A model generated the notes under the pieces. The model was given only the letters and a program-made list of their open reading frames with translations, ran no database searches and was not told the DNA's origin. The position numbers and the translations under genes were made by a program. From Saccharothrix sp. (GTDB lineage Bacteria > Actinomycetota > Actinomycetes > Mycobacteriales > Pseudonocardiaceae): DNA of 64,000 bases. Where the stretch lies: contig NZ_JAPSLK010000025.1 in the NCBI RefSeq assembly GCF_031180885.1, positions 1 to 64,000 on the forward strand. The letters are read 5' to 3'. Below, one piece after another: positions 16,026 to 26,101 of this stretch. Position 1 is the first letter of the stretch, and each line of letters opens with the position of its first letter.

Positions 16026-17024
16026 GTGATGCTCACGAGGACCATCGCCATCCACTACGTCAAGGCGGCGCTGCGCGGTGCCCGGCGCCACGGCCACGAC
16101 GTGTCCGGCCTGCTCGCCGCCGCCGGCATCCCGGAAGCGCTGCTGGCCGACGACCGCGCGCGGGTGACGCCCGCCCAGTACTCCCGGCTGATCCAGGCGC
16201 TGTGGGAGGTGCTGGACGACGAGTTCATGGGTTTCGGGCCGCAGCGCAGCAAGCGCGGGACGTTCCCCACCATGTGCCTGCTCGCGGTGCACTGCTCGTC
16301 GCTGGAGGACGCGTTGCGCCGGGGGCTGGCGTTCTACGCGCTGTTCGACGTGCGGCCGGAGATGACGCTGGGGGAGCGGGGCGGCGTCGCCCGGTTCACC
16401 CTGGGCACGGAGGGCGTGGACGACCCGGACCGGTTCCTGGTGGAGTCGCTGCTGGTGCTGTGGCACCGGTTCTCGTCGTGGCTGATCGGTCGGCGGATCC
16501 CGTTGCGCGGGGTGGAACTGGCCTACCCCGAGCCGCCGCACGCCGCCGAGTACCACCTGATCTTCGGGTGCCCGCTGCGGTTCAACGCGCCGGAGACGGT
16601 GCTGGCGTTCGACACCCGGTTCCTGCGGATGCCGGTGGTGCAGGACGAGGCCGCGCTGCGTCGGTTCCTGCGCAACTCGCCGGGTGAGCTGCTGTCGAGG
16701 CGGGACTACGGCGCGGACTTCTCCAGCCAGGTGCGGCGGATGCTCGGGGGAGGGGTCGTCGGCTTGGACAACGTGGCCGCGCGGTTGGGGGTGTCGGCGC
16801 CGACGCTGCGGCGGAAGTTGGCGGCGGAGGGGACGTCGTTCCGGGAGGTGCGGGAGCAGTTGCTGCGGGACCAGGCGGTGGCGAGCCTGGTGCGCGGCGG
16901 GGAGTCGGTGGAGGAGTTGGCGCTGCGGCTGGGGTTCTCCGAGGCCAGCGCGTTTCACCGGGCGTTCAAGCGCTGGACGGGCAACAGCCCTGGCGCCTAC
17001 CGGACGGGTGCTGCTACCCAGTAG
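16026..17024 (+). CDS. AraC-family regulator with Arabinose_bd-type N-terminus
   Basis: 332 residues; GTG 16026 is followed directly by ATG 16029 and either may be the start. The N-terminal two thirds follow the Arabinose_bd/OruR-like layout (HDVSGLLAAAGIPEALLADDRARVTPAQYSRL). The C-terminus is an AraC helix-turn-helix pair: LDNVAARLGVSAPTLRRKLAAEGTSF and VEELALRLGFSEASAFHRAFKRWTGNSP. This subgroup often activates lipid or amino-acid catabolism, but no partner gene is adjacent on the same strand. It is probably downstream of the dre promoter at 15815-15842. Confidence 0.92.
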   Translation: MMLTRTIAIHYVKAALRGARRHGHDVSGLLAAAGIPEALLADDRARVTPAQYSRLIQALWEVLDDEFMGFGPQRSKRGTFPTMCLLAVHCSSLEDALRRGLAFYALFDVRPEMTLGERGGVARFTLGTEGVDDPDRFLVESLLVLWHRFSSWLIGRRIPLRGVELAYPEPPHAAEYHLIFGCPLRFNAPETVLAFDTRFLRMPVVQDEAALRRFLRNSPGELLSRRDYGADFSSQVRRMLGGGVVGLDNVAARLGVSAPTLRRKLAAEGTSFREVREQLLRDQAVASLVRGGESVEELALRLGFSEASAFHRAFKRWTGNSPGAYRTGAATQ

Positions 17025-17040
17025 TGCGGGCGGCCGCACT
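17023..17040 (+). terminator. Hairpin overlapping the AraC stop
   Basis: AGTGCGG (17023-17029) pairs with CCGCACT (17034-17040) around a 4-base loop and overlaps the TAG stop at 17022-17024. Short but perfect; a modest terminator. Confidence 0.45.
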
Positions 17041-17124
17041 TGCTCCGAATGGCCGGTGTTCTGCCAAGCTCTCACAAGGTTGGCTGACGGCGGGTAACTC
17101 ATTCACCACACTGCGGGAGTCCCC

Positions 17125-20100
17125 GTGTCCAGACGCCTCCGACCGCTGGTGGTCGCCGCCGTTCTGACCCTCGTCCCCCTGACCCCTGCCCACGCCGACC
17201 CGCGGCCTCCGGCCCCCGACACCATTGTCCCAGGTACCACCGACAATTCGGGCCTGAGCACCCCCGGGGTCAATTATCCCGCGCCCCACCGACAAACCCC
17301 CGACCTGCCGGACTGGCCCGTCGTCAGGTCCGCCGTCGAGCGCCGCATCGAGACCGCGCGGACCACGCGGCCGGTCGCGCCGGGCGTCGAGCTCAGCTCC
17401 TTCGACTGGTACGAGCCGGGCGACGCGGGCGGCTGGATCCGCGGTGACGCGCTCACCGTCGACCTCACCGCCGGCACCCGCGTCGACTACCTGCACCCCG
17501 GCCGGGTCACCGCCGCCGAACCCCTGTCCGCGCAGGCCGCCCGCACCCGCGCCGTCGCGGCGGTCAACGGTGACTTCTTCGACATCAACAACTCCAACGC
17601 GCCCGAGGGCGTCGGCGTCCAGGACGGCCGCACGATCAAGTCCCCCGCCGCCAACCACCGCCGCGCGGTCGGCATCGACGCGGCGGGTGTCGGCCGGGTC
17701 ATGGACGTGCTGTTCGACGGCCGGATCACCCGCGCCGACGGCACCACGATCCCGCTCGACCAGCTCAACAGCGCCTCCATCGCCACCAACGGCACCGGTG
17801 TCTTCACCCCGCTCTGGGGCTCCTACAGCCGCTCCCGCGCGGTCCGCGGCGCCACGAAGGTCGCGGAAGTGGTGGTGCGCAACGACGTCGTCACCGAGCG
17901 CCGCACGACCGCCGGCGACGACCCGATCCCCGCCGACGGTTTCGTCCTCGTCGGCCGCGAAACCGGCGCGGACGTCCTCAAAACCCTGGAAATCGGCCAG
18001 AAGGTCACCGTCGACCACACCACCAAGGCCCAGGGCGGCACCGCCCTCCAAGCCGCCATCGGCGGCAACCAACTGCTGATCAAGGACGGGCAGGTCGTCG
18101 CGCCCGACGACCCGCTGCACCCGCGTACGGCGGTCGGCTTCTCCGCGGACGGCAAGAAGATGTTCCTGCTCACCGTGGACGGCCGGCAGGCGCCCTTCCT
18201 GCTCGGCCTCAACCTCAAGGACATGGCGTCGATCCTCAAGGAGATGGGCGCGCACAACGCGCTCAACCTCGACGGCGGCGGCTCGTCCACGCTGCTCGCC
18301 CGCACACCCGGCACCGAGGCCGTCACCGTGGAGAACACGCCCTCCGACGGCGGCGAACGCCCGGTGCCCAACGGCCTCGCGCTCTACGCGCCGGAAGGCA
18401 GCGGCGACCTGGTCGGGTTCTGGACCCGCACCGCGATCGACCCGCGCCGCGCGCCCGGCGCGGACACGGTGCCCGGCGGCCACCCGGAGCGGGTGTTCCC
18501 CGGCCTGACCCGCGAGCTCGTCGCGGACGGCTACGACGAGACCTACGGCCCGGCCCGCGACGGCGCGCACTCGTGGCACTCGACGCGCCCGTTCGTCGGC
18601 CACGTCCGCGACGGCGTGTTCCGCGGCCACACCCCCGGCACCACCAAGGCGGTGGCCCGGCGCGGGGGCGTCACCGGCGAGGTCGAGCTGACCGTCCTGG
18701 GCCCACTGACCCGCCTGTCCGCCACCACGAACCGGCTCAGCCTCACCACCTCCGGCGCGTTCGGCGTGATCGGCCACGACCCGGACGGCTTCACCGCGCC
18801 GATCGAGCCGACCGACATCGCGCTGGACTACGACAGCTCCGTGGTCGACATCGCCCCCGGTCCCAACGGCTCGTTCACCGTTACCGCGCGCAAGACCGGC
18901 GCCACCACGGTGACCGCGCGCGTCGGCGGCCAGGAGGTCCGGGTCGCGGTGACCGTGGGGCTGGAGGAGAAGCTGGTCGCGGGCTTCGACGACGGCGCGT
19001 CCTGGACGTTCGGCTCCGCGCGCGGCTCGGGCTCGGTCACGCCGGTCCCGGACGGGCGGACCGGCGCGGGCCTGAAGATCTCCTACGACTTCAGCCAGTC
19101 CACCGGCACCCGCACCGCGTACGCGATCCCACCCAAGCCGATCGTGGTGGAGGGTCAGCCGCTCGCGCTGGGCGCGTGGGTGTACGGGCACGGCCGCGGC
19201 GAGTGGACGGCGTTCACCGTGACCGACAACGCCGGGCTCACGAGATCCCTGTACGGCCCCTACGTCACGTGGACCGGCTGGAAGCACTTGGAAGTCCCGG
19301 TGCCCGCCGGCCTGGCGTTCCCCTTGCGGATCAACAGGTTCTACACCATCGAGACCAAGGCCGACCGGCAGTACAAGGGCGAGGTCGTGGTGGACGACAT
19401 CGTGGCCAAGGTCCCGCCCGCCGTCGACCTCCCGCCGGCCCATCCGACCTCGGACCGGGTCGTGGTGCGCGACGGCACGGTGGACGACCGGCCCTGGCGG
19501 TTCGCGGTGATGTCCGACGCCCAGTTCGTGGCCCGCAACCCGGACAGCGACCTGGTCCGCTCTGCCCGCCGGACGTTGCGCGAGATCAAGGCGCAGAAGC
19601 CGGACTTCGTCGTGATCAACGGCGACTTCGTGGACGAGGCCGCACCCGCCGACCTCGCGCTCGCCCGCCGCATCCTCACCGAGGAGCTGGGCGACGAACT
19701 GCCCTGGTACTACGTGCCGGGCAACCACGAGATCATGGGACCGGGCACGATCGACAACTTCCGCCGCGAGTTCGGGGCCACCAACCGGACGTTCGACCAC
19801 AAGGGCACCCGCTTCGTCCTGCTCGACTCGTCCACCGGCACCGTCCGCGGCGGCGGCTTCGACCAGGCCGCGATGCTCCGCGACGCCCTGCGCAACCACG
19901 AGAACGTCGACTCGGTCGTGGTCATGGAACACCACCCGCCGCGCGACCCGACGCCCACCAAGGGCAGCCAGCTCAACGACCGCCTCGAAGCCGACATGGT
20001 CGAGGACTGGCTGGCGGAGTTCCGCCGCTCCACCGGCAAGGGCGCGATGTTCATCGGCGCGCACGTCGGCGTGTTCCACGCGTCCAGAGTGGACGGTGTG

Positions 20101-20538
20101 CCGTACCTGATCAACGGCAACTCCGGCAAGTCCCCGGCGGAGGGCGGCTTCTCCGGCTGGACCCTGCTGGGCGTCGACCACCGACGCCCGGACTGGATCG
20201 CCGCCGAGATCCGCCCCCACGTGGACGCCCTGACCCTGACCGCGCCCGAAGTCGTCGTGGTGGGCGCCCCGACCACGGTCAGCGCCACCCTCACCCAGGG
20301 CACGCGCCAGGTCCCCGTCCAGTACCCGGTGAGCGCCGACTGGACCGCGTCCCCGAACGTCCACATCGGACCCTCCCGCGGCCTGCGCCCCTGGCACGCC
20401 GCGTGGTTGGACCCCGAGACCGGCCGGCTCACCACCTTCCGAGCCGCCAACATCTCCCTCGCCGTCACCGTCAACGGCACGACCCAGCGCCAGGACATGG
20501 CCCTCGTCTGGCGCGAGTGGGGTCGCGAGGTGGCCTGA
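17125..20538 (+). CDS. Secreted phosphodiester glycosidase-metallophosphoesterase fusion
   Basis: This 1137-residue exported enzyme has a signal peptide ending PLTPAHA near residue 24. The N-terminal half is a NAGPA/phosphodiester-glycosidase domain (AAVNGDFFDI near 145-155, and the hallmark NLDGGGSST with Asp383). A middle part contains beta-sandwich or Ig-like segments (about 470-780). The C-terminal part is a calcineurin-like phosphoesterase: SDAQF with Asp798, NGDF with Asp834, GNHE at 866-869, then MEHHPP and GAHVGVFH. The first metal motif is D-x-Q instead of the usual D-x-H. NAGPA-type enzymes hydrolyse sugar-phosphodiesters, so teichoic acid or another cell-wall phosphodiester is a plausible substrate. 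It is transcribed alone, GTG start after GCGGGAG. Confidence 0.88.
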   Translation: MSRRLRPLVVAAVLTLVPLTPAHADPRPPAPDTIVPGTTDNSGLSTPGVNYPAPHRQTPDLPDWPVVRSAVERRIETARTTRPVAPGVELSSFDWYEPGDAGGWIRGDALTVDLTAGTRVDYLHPGRVTAAEPLSAQAARTRAVAAVNGDFFDINNSNAPEGVGVQDGRTIKSPAANHRRAVGIDAAGVGRVMDVLFDGRITRADGTTIPLDQLNSASIATNGTGVFTPLWGSYSRSRAVRGATKVAEVVVRNDVVTERRTTAGDDPIPADGFVLVGRETGADVLKTLEIGQKVTVDHTTKAQGGTALQAAIGGNQLLIKDGQVVAPDDPLHPRTAVGFSADGKKMFLLTVDGRQAPFLLGLNLKDMASILKEMGAHNALNLDGGGSSTLLARTPGTEAVTVENTPSDGGERPVPNGLALYAPEGSGDLVGFWTRTAIDPRRAPGADTVPGGHPERVFPGLTRELVADGYDETYGPARDGAHSWHSTRPFVGHVRDGVFRGHTPGTTKAVARRGGVTGEVELTVLGPLTRLSATTNRLSLTTSGAFGVIGHDPDGFTAPIEPTDIALDYDSSVVDIAPGPNGSFTVTARKTGATTVTARVGGQEVRVAVTVGLEEKLVAGFDDGASWTFGSARGSGSVTPVPDGRTGAGLKISYDFSQSTGTRTAYAIPPKPIVVEGQPLALGAWVYGHGRGEWTAFTVTDNAGLTRSLYGPYVTWTGWKHLEVPVPAGLAFPLRINRFYTIETKADRQYKGEVVVDDIVAKVPPAVDLPPAHPTSDRVVVRDGTVDDRPWRFAVMSDAQFVARNPDSDLVRSARRTLREIKAQKPDFVVINGDFVDEAAPADLALARRILTEELGDELPWYYVPGNHEIMGPGTIDNFRREFGATNRTFDHKGTRFVLLDSSTGTVRGGGFDQAAMLRDALRNHENVDSVVVMEHHPPRDPTPTKGSQLNDRLEADMVEDWLAEFRRSTGKGAMFIGAHVGVFHASRVDGVPYLINGNSGKSPAEGGFSGWTLLGVDHRRPDWIAAEIRPHVDALTLTAPEVVVVGAPTTVSATLTQGTRQVPVQYPVSADWTASPNVHIGPSRGLRPWHAAWLDPETGRLTTFRAANISLAVTVNGTTQRQDMALVWREWGREVA

Positions 20539-20548
20539 CGTCGCACGC

Positions 20549-20596
20549 TTGACGCAACCGGGCGGTTGCCATACTTTGGCAACCGTCCGGTTGCCA
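20549..20596 (+). promoter_or_regulatory. Promoter with twin ArsR-type operators
   Basis: TTGACG (20549-20554), a 17-base spacer and TACTTT (20572-20577) form a good promoter. A palindrome GCAACCG-GG-CGGTTGC (20554-20569) fills the spacer, and a perfect 20-bp palindrome TGGCAACCGTCCGGTTGCCA (20577-20596) follows the -10. Both share GCAACCGNNCGGTTGC, 25 bp centre to centre. The ArsR protein encoded at 21036 is the obvious binder, giving autorepression. Confidence 0.85.
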
Positions 20597-20614
20597 CACG
20601 TGTGGAGGTCAGTC

Positions 20615-21046
20615 ATGGGTTTCCCCGACCGCATCGAGCGGACCGTCGAGGTCGCGCAGCCGCCCGGCCGGGTCTGGTCGGCGATCACCACGGCGGAGGG
20701 CCTGGCCTCGTGGTTCGGCGACAAGGCGACGATCGACCTGCGGCCCGGCGGTGAGGTGAAGATGTCCTGGGAGAGCGGGGACGCCGTCGAGATGCGGGTG
20801 GAACGCGTCGAGGAGCCCTCGGTGTTCGGGTTCACCTGGCGGATGCACGGCATGCCCGAGGACGACCCGCGCCGCACGTACGTCGAGTTCACCCTCGAAC
20901 CCACCGAGTCCGGCACCCGGCTCACGGTCGTGGAGTCCGGTTTCGCCCAGTTGCCGGACAACTGCCACGGCAAGGCCTACGACGCCCACTCGCAGGGCTG
21001 GAAGAGCGAACTGGGCCAATTGGTCGACCTCCTCGATGCGGCCTGA
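20615..21046 (+). CDS. SRPBCC/AHSA1-family protein
   Basis: 143 residues starting at ATG 20615 after GGAGGTC. This is an SRPBCC (START-like) domain protein: IERTVEVAQPPGRVWSAITTAEGLASWFG at the N-terminus, and the central GGEVKMSWESGDAVEMRVERVEEPSVFGFTWR typical of the AHSA1 group. Such proteins form a hydrophobic cavity and are often paired with ArsR regulators, as here; the ArsR gene starts inside this gene (11-base overlap). Ligand unknown. Confidence 0.9.
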   Translation: MGFPDRIERTVEVAQPPGRVWSAITTAEGLASWFGDKATIDLRPGGEVKMSWESGDAVEMRVERVEEPSVFGFTWRMHGMPEDDPRRTYVEFTLEPTESGTRLTVVESGFAQLPDNCHGKAYDAHSQGWKSELGQLVDLLDAA

Positions 21047-21482
21047 CGCCGACTCGACCCGGCCCGCCGACTCGACGCCGCCCGACGCCCGCTCGACGCG
21101 GCCGGACGCCGGGGCGGTGCGGCCCGACGCCGGCTCGACCCGGCTCGACGCCGAGGCGATCGCCGAGCAGGTCTTCACCGCCCTGGCCGACCCGACCAGG
21201 CGCTCGATCCTGGCCACCCTCGCCGCGCGCGGCCCCGCCACGGCCACCGACCTGGCGGACCGGCTGCCCATCACCCGGCAGGCGATCGCCAAGCACCTGG
21301 CCCTGCTGGCCGAGGTCGGCCTGGTGACCGCCGAACCCGGTGAACGCCGCCGCGTGCGCTACCGCCTCGACTCCGCTCCCATGCAAGTGGCCCAGCAGTT
21401 CCTGGCCGCCCTGGCCCGCGACTGGGACGGCCCTCTCGCCGCCTTGAAGAACCACCTCGATCGCATACCCGACGAACGATGA
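21036..21482 (+). CDS. ArsR-family repressor with repetitive N-terminal tail
   Basis: 148 residues from ATG 21036. The winged helix is clear: FTALADPTRRSILATLAARGPATATDLADRLPITRQAIAKHLALLAEVGLVTAEPGERRRVRYRL. There are no metal-binding cysteines, so it belongs to the metal-independent ArsR group found with SRPBCC partners. Residues 1-38 are an odd run of RPDA/STRPDA-like repeats encoded by imperfect direct repeats of about 15-24 bp. GTG 21117 is an in-frame alternative start that would remove most of this tail. It probably binds the twin palindromes at 20554-20594. Confidence 0.9.
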   Translation: MRPDADSTRPADSTPPDARSTRPDAGAVRPDAGSTRLDAEAIAEQVFTALADPTRRSILATLAARGPATATDLADRLPITRQAIAKHLALLAEVGLVTAEPGERRRVRYRLDSAPMQVAQQFLAALARDWDGPLAALKNHLDRIPDER

Positions 21483-21489
21483 GGACCCG

Positions 21490-22158
21490 ATGAAAACTCC
21501 GCCGATCGTCACCGCCGAGGAGTGGGAAGAGCACCGCCAAGCCCTTCTCACCAGGGAAAAAGAACTCACGAAGGCCCGCGACGCACTGGCCGCCGAACGC
21601 CGCAGGATGCCGTGGCTCCCGGTCACAAAGCCCTACGCCTTCGACACCGCCAATGGCCCCAAGTCCCTGCTGGACCTCTTCGAGGGCCGCCGCCAGCTGA
21701 TCGTCTACCGGGCCTTCATGGACCCCGGTGTGCACGGCTGGCCGGACCACGGCTGCAAGGGCTGCTCGATGGTCGCCGACCAGGTCGCCCACCCGGCCCA
21801 CCTGAACGCCCGCGACACCACCCTGGTCTTCGCCTCCCGGGCGCCGCAGTCGGATCTGGTCAGGATCAAGGCGAAGATGGGCTGGGAGCACATCCCGTGG
21901 CACACCATCACCGACGACTTCGACAAGGACTTCGGCGTCGACCAGTGGCACGGGACGAACGCCTTCATCCGCGAGGACGACAAGGTCTACCGGACGTACT
22001 TCGTCAACAACCGCGGTGACGAGGCCATGGGCAGCACCTGGTCCTATTTGGACATCACCGCGCTGGGCCGCCAGGAAACCTGGGAAGACTCCCCGGAGGG
22101 CTATCCCCAGACCCCGCCCTACGAGTGGTGGATCTGGCACGACGAGCCCGTTCGCTAG
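21490..22158 (+). CDS. DUF899 thioredoxin-like protein
   Basis: 222 residues, third gene of the SRPBCC-ArsR operon (7 bases after the ArsR stop). Family features of DUF899 are clear: EEWEEHRQALLTREKELTKARDALAAERRRMPW at the N-terminus, SLLDLFEGRRQLIVYRAFM, and CKGCSMVADQVAHPAHLNARDTTL with a Cys-x-x-Cys-like pair. The fold resembles thioredoxin/peroxiredoxin proteins; a redox role is inferred. ArsR, SRPBCC and DUF899 genes are often found together in actinobacteria. Confidence 0.9.
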   Translation: MKTPPIVTAEEWEEHRQALLTREKELTKARDALAAERRRMPWLPVTKPYAFDTANGPKSLLDLFEGRRQLIVYRAFMDPGVHGWPDHGCKGCSMVADQVAHPAHLNARDTTLVFASRAPQSDLVRIKAKMGWEHIPWHTITDDFDKDFGVDQWHGTNAFIREDDKVYRTYFVNNRGDEAMGSTWSYLDITALGRQETWEDSPEGYPQTPPYEWWIWHDEPVR

Positions 22159-22170
22159 GGCATGACGAAA

Positions 22171-22219
22171 GCAGCCGCCGCACCGGCACGACGTGGGGCC
22201 GTACCGGCGCGGCGGCTGC
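22171..22219. terminator. Bidirectional hairpin between convergent genes
   Basis: GCAGCCGCCGC (22171-22181) pairs perfectly with GCGGCGGCTGC (22209-22219), with an extra CCGG/CCGG match inside. It lies between the DUF899 gene and the convergent fadB-like gene and can serve both. Confidence 0.65.
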
Positions 22220-22231
22220 CGTGCCCGGCTG

Positions 22232-24294
22232 TCAGAACTTCTCGCCCTTCGCGGCCCGCTCCCGCAGCGAAGCCGCGGGACGGAACCGCTCGCCGTACGT
22301 GTCGGCCAGGTAGTCCGCCCGCTCGACGAACTCACTGACCCCGTACGAGTTGATGAACTGCAAAGTCCCACCGCTCCAAGGCGCGAACCCGAACCCGAAC
22401 ACACTGCCCACGTTCGCGTCGCCCACGGACCGCAGCACGCCCTCGTCCAAGCACCGCACCGTCTCCAGCGACTGGATGAACAGCAGCCGGTCCTCGACGT
22501 CCTGCTCGGTGACCCCGGCGTCGTCCCGCGCGTACCGCGCCAGGCCGGGCCACAGGAACTTCTTGCCGCCCTCCGGGTACTCGTAGAACCCGGCGCCACC
22601 CGCCTTGCCGGTCCGCCCTTCCGCGACCAGCTCCTCCAGCACCTTGAACGCCGGGTGCTCGCCCAGCGCGCCGGCCACCGAAGGGTCGTCGGCCAGCGTC
22701 TGGTCGCGGATCTTCAGTTGCAGCGTCAGCGTCACCTCGTCGGACACCGCCAACGGCCCGACCGCCATGCCCGCGCGCTTGGCCACGTTCTCGATCAGCG
22801 CCGGCCGCACGCCCTCCGCGATCATCGACACGGCCTCGGTGACGTACGTGCCGAACGTCCGCGACGTGTAGAACCCACGACTGTCGTTGACCACGATCGG
22901 GGTCTTGCCGATCTGCAACACGTAGTCGAACGCGCGCGCCAGCGTCTCGTCGGACGTCTCCGCGCCGACGATGATCTCCACCAGCCGCATCTTCGGCACC
23001 GGCGAGAAGAAGTGCAGGCCGATGAACTTCGTCGGGTCCTGCACCGCCTTCGCCAACCCCGTGATGGGCAGCGTCGAGGTGTTGGACGCGATCACGGCGT
23101 CGGGCAGCGCCACCGCCTCGGCCGCCGGCAGCACCTTGTTCTTCAGCTCGCGGTTCTCGAAGACCGCCTCGATGACGAGGTCGCAACCCGCCAGGTCGTC
23201 ATCCGAGTCGGTGGGCGTGATCCCCGGGTTCCCGGCCGCGCCCCGCGTCGCCGCCTCCAGCGTCACGTCCTTCAGCACGACCTCGATGCCCGCCTTGGCC
23301 GACACCTCGGCGATCCCGGCGCCCATCATGCCCGCGCCCAGCACGCCGACCTTGGTCACCTTCGCGGCGTCCACACCGGACGGACGGGACCCGCCCGCGC
23401 CGATCTCGTTGAGCTGGAACCAGAAAGTCCCGATCATGTTCTTCGCCACCTGGCCGGTGACCAGCTCGACGAAGTACCGGCCCTCGATCGTCAGCGCGGT
23501 GTCGAAGTCGACCAGCGCACCCTCGACCGCCGCCGCCAGGATCTTCTCCGGAGCCGGGTAGACCCCGTGCGTCTTCTTGCGCAGCACGGCCGGCGCGGCG
23601 GCGAGCAGGCTGTAGACGTTGGGGTCGCCGAACTTCACGTCCGGCACGGTGTACCCGGGCTGGTCCCACGGCTGCACGGGCGCCGGGTTGGCCTTGATCC
23701 ACGCCCGCGCCTGGGCGATCAGGTCCTCCCGCGACGACGCCAGCGCGTGCACCAGACCGGCCTGCAACGCCCGCTGCGGCCGGAGCTGCTTGCCCTCCAT
23801 CAACAACGGCAACGCCGGCTGCACGCCCAGCAGCCGCACCAGCCGCGTCACGCCACCGCCACCGGGCAGCAGGCCCAAGGTCGCCTCGGGCAGTCCGATC
23901 TTGATGCGATCGTCGTCCAGGACCACCCGGTGGTGGCACGCCAGCGCGATCTCGAACCCGCCGCCCAGCGCGCTGCCGTTGACGGCCGCCACGACCGGCT
24001 TGCCCAGCTGCTCCAGCCGGCGCAGCTGGCCCTTCATGTCCTCCAGGAAGCCCAGCGCCTCGGCGGCGTTGTCCGGCGTGACCTGCACGAGCAGGTTGAG
24101 GTCGCCGCCCGCGAAGAAGGTCTTCTTGGCCGAGGTCAGCACCACGCCGGCGATCTCGTCGCGCACGGCCTCGACCTTCGCGACCGCCTCGCCCATCGCC
24201 TCGTGGTACTCGGCGTTCATCACGTTCGCCGAGCCCGACATGTCCATGGTCAGCGTGACGATGCCCTCGTCGTCGCGCTCGAAGTGGATAGCCA

Positions 24295-24295
<1 letters not shown>
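22232..24295 (-). CDS. FadB-like enoyl-CoA hydratase / 3-hydroxyacyl-CoA dehydrogenase
   Basis: This 687-residue bifunctional beta-oxidation enzyme hydrates trans-2-enoyl-CoA and oxidises the 3-hydroxyacyl-CoA with NAD. The N-terminal crotonase part has FFAGGDLNLL, GGGFEIALACHHRVV and GLPEATLGLLPGGGGVTRL, with the two catalytic Glu in the latter two. The dehydrogenase part has the NAD loop GVLGAGMMGAGIAEVSAKAG, SNTSTLPITGLA and GLHFFSPVPKMRLVEII. Its ATG at 24295 overlaps the thiolase stop by one base (TGATG), so both subunits are made together and likely form a trifunctional complex. Confidence 0.95.
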
Positions 24296-25497
<1,202 letters not shown>

Positions 25498-25553
25498 GAC
25501 ACCCACGGTAGGCAGCGCGGACGCCCAAGCCCATGACCGCGCCGACTGACTTA

Positions 25554-25997
25554 TTAGCTCACCGCCAACTGCATCACCTCGCCGTCGCCGGAGAAGCCGA
25601 GCCGCTCGTAGAGCCGCCGCGCGGCGAGGTTGCCGCGGAACACCCGCAACTGCACGCGCCGCCACCCGTGCTCGCGCGCCCACGCCACCACGTCGCGCAC
25701 CAGGGCCTCGCCGACGCCCCTCTTCCGGAACGACGGTTTGACCCACATGGAGTAGAGGTACAGCACGTCGTCGTGGTCCTCGTGGGGGACGCCCGCCACG
25801 AGCCCCACCGGATCCGGCGCCTCCGCCACCACTTTCACACCCCACTTCGGGTGCAGCAGCTCGCGCCACCGGTCCTCGTCGTAGTCCTGTTCCCGGGACA
25901 GGGCGGAGCCGAACGCCTGCGGGTCGCTGGCCAGCGCGGTGAGCCTGAGATCGCGCCAGGTCGCCCAGTCCCCCGGGGACAGCCTGCGGAGCTTCAT
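25554..25997 (-). CDS. GNAT-family N-acetyltransferase
   Basis: 147 residues from ATG 25997 (GTG 26015 is a longer alternative). The GNAT core is clear: [33 protein letters not shown] with the acetyl-CoA loop RKRGVG, then [25 protein letters not shown]. The substrate is not predictable. It may be cotranscribed with the thiolase. Confidence 0.88.
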   Translation of the reverse strand: MKLRRLSPGDWATWRDLRLTALASDPQAFGSALSREQDYDEDRWRELLHPKWGVKVVAEAPDPVGLVAGVPHEDHDDVLYLYSMWVKPSFRKRGVGEALVRDVVAWAREHGWRRVQLRVFRGNLAARRLYERLGFSGDGEVMQLAVS

Positions 25998-26101
25998 GAC
26001 CGCAGTGTTGCGCACGCCCTGACAATTGCGCTCACGATCTCGGGGCGACTGTGGGTGCGGCGGTCATGGCGGGCGGCCGGCGGCGGTGGGACCGTCGAGG
26101 C

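Noticed and set aside
17014-20973. Minus-strand open frame of over 1300 codons
   Set aside because: It mirrors the phosphodiester glycosidase gene; its composition (Val/Gly/Asp/Arg-rich, no motifs) is that of a codon-bias shadow in GC-rich DNA.
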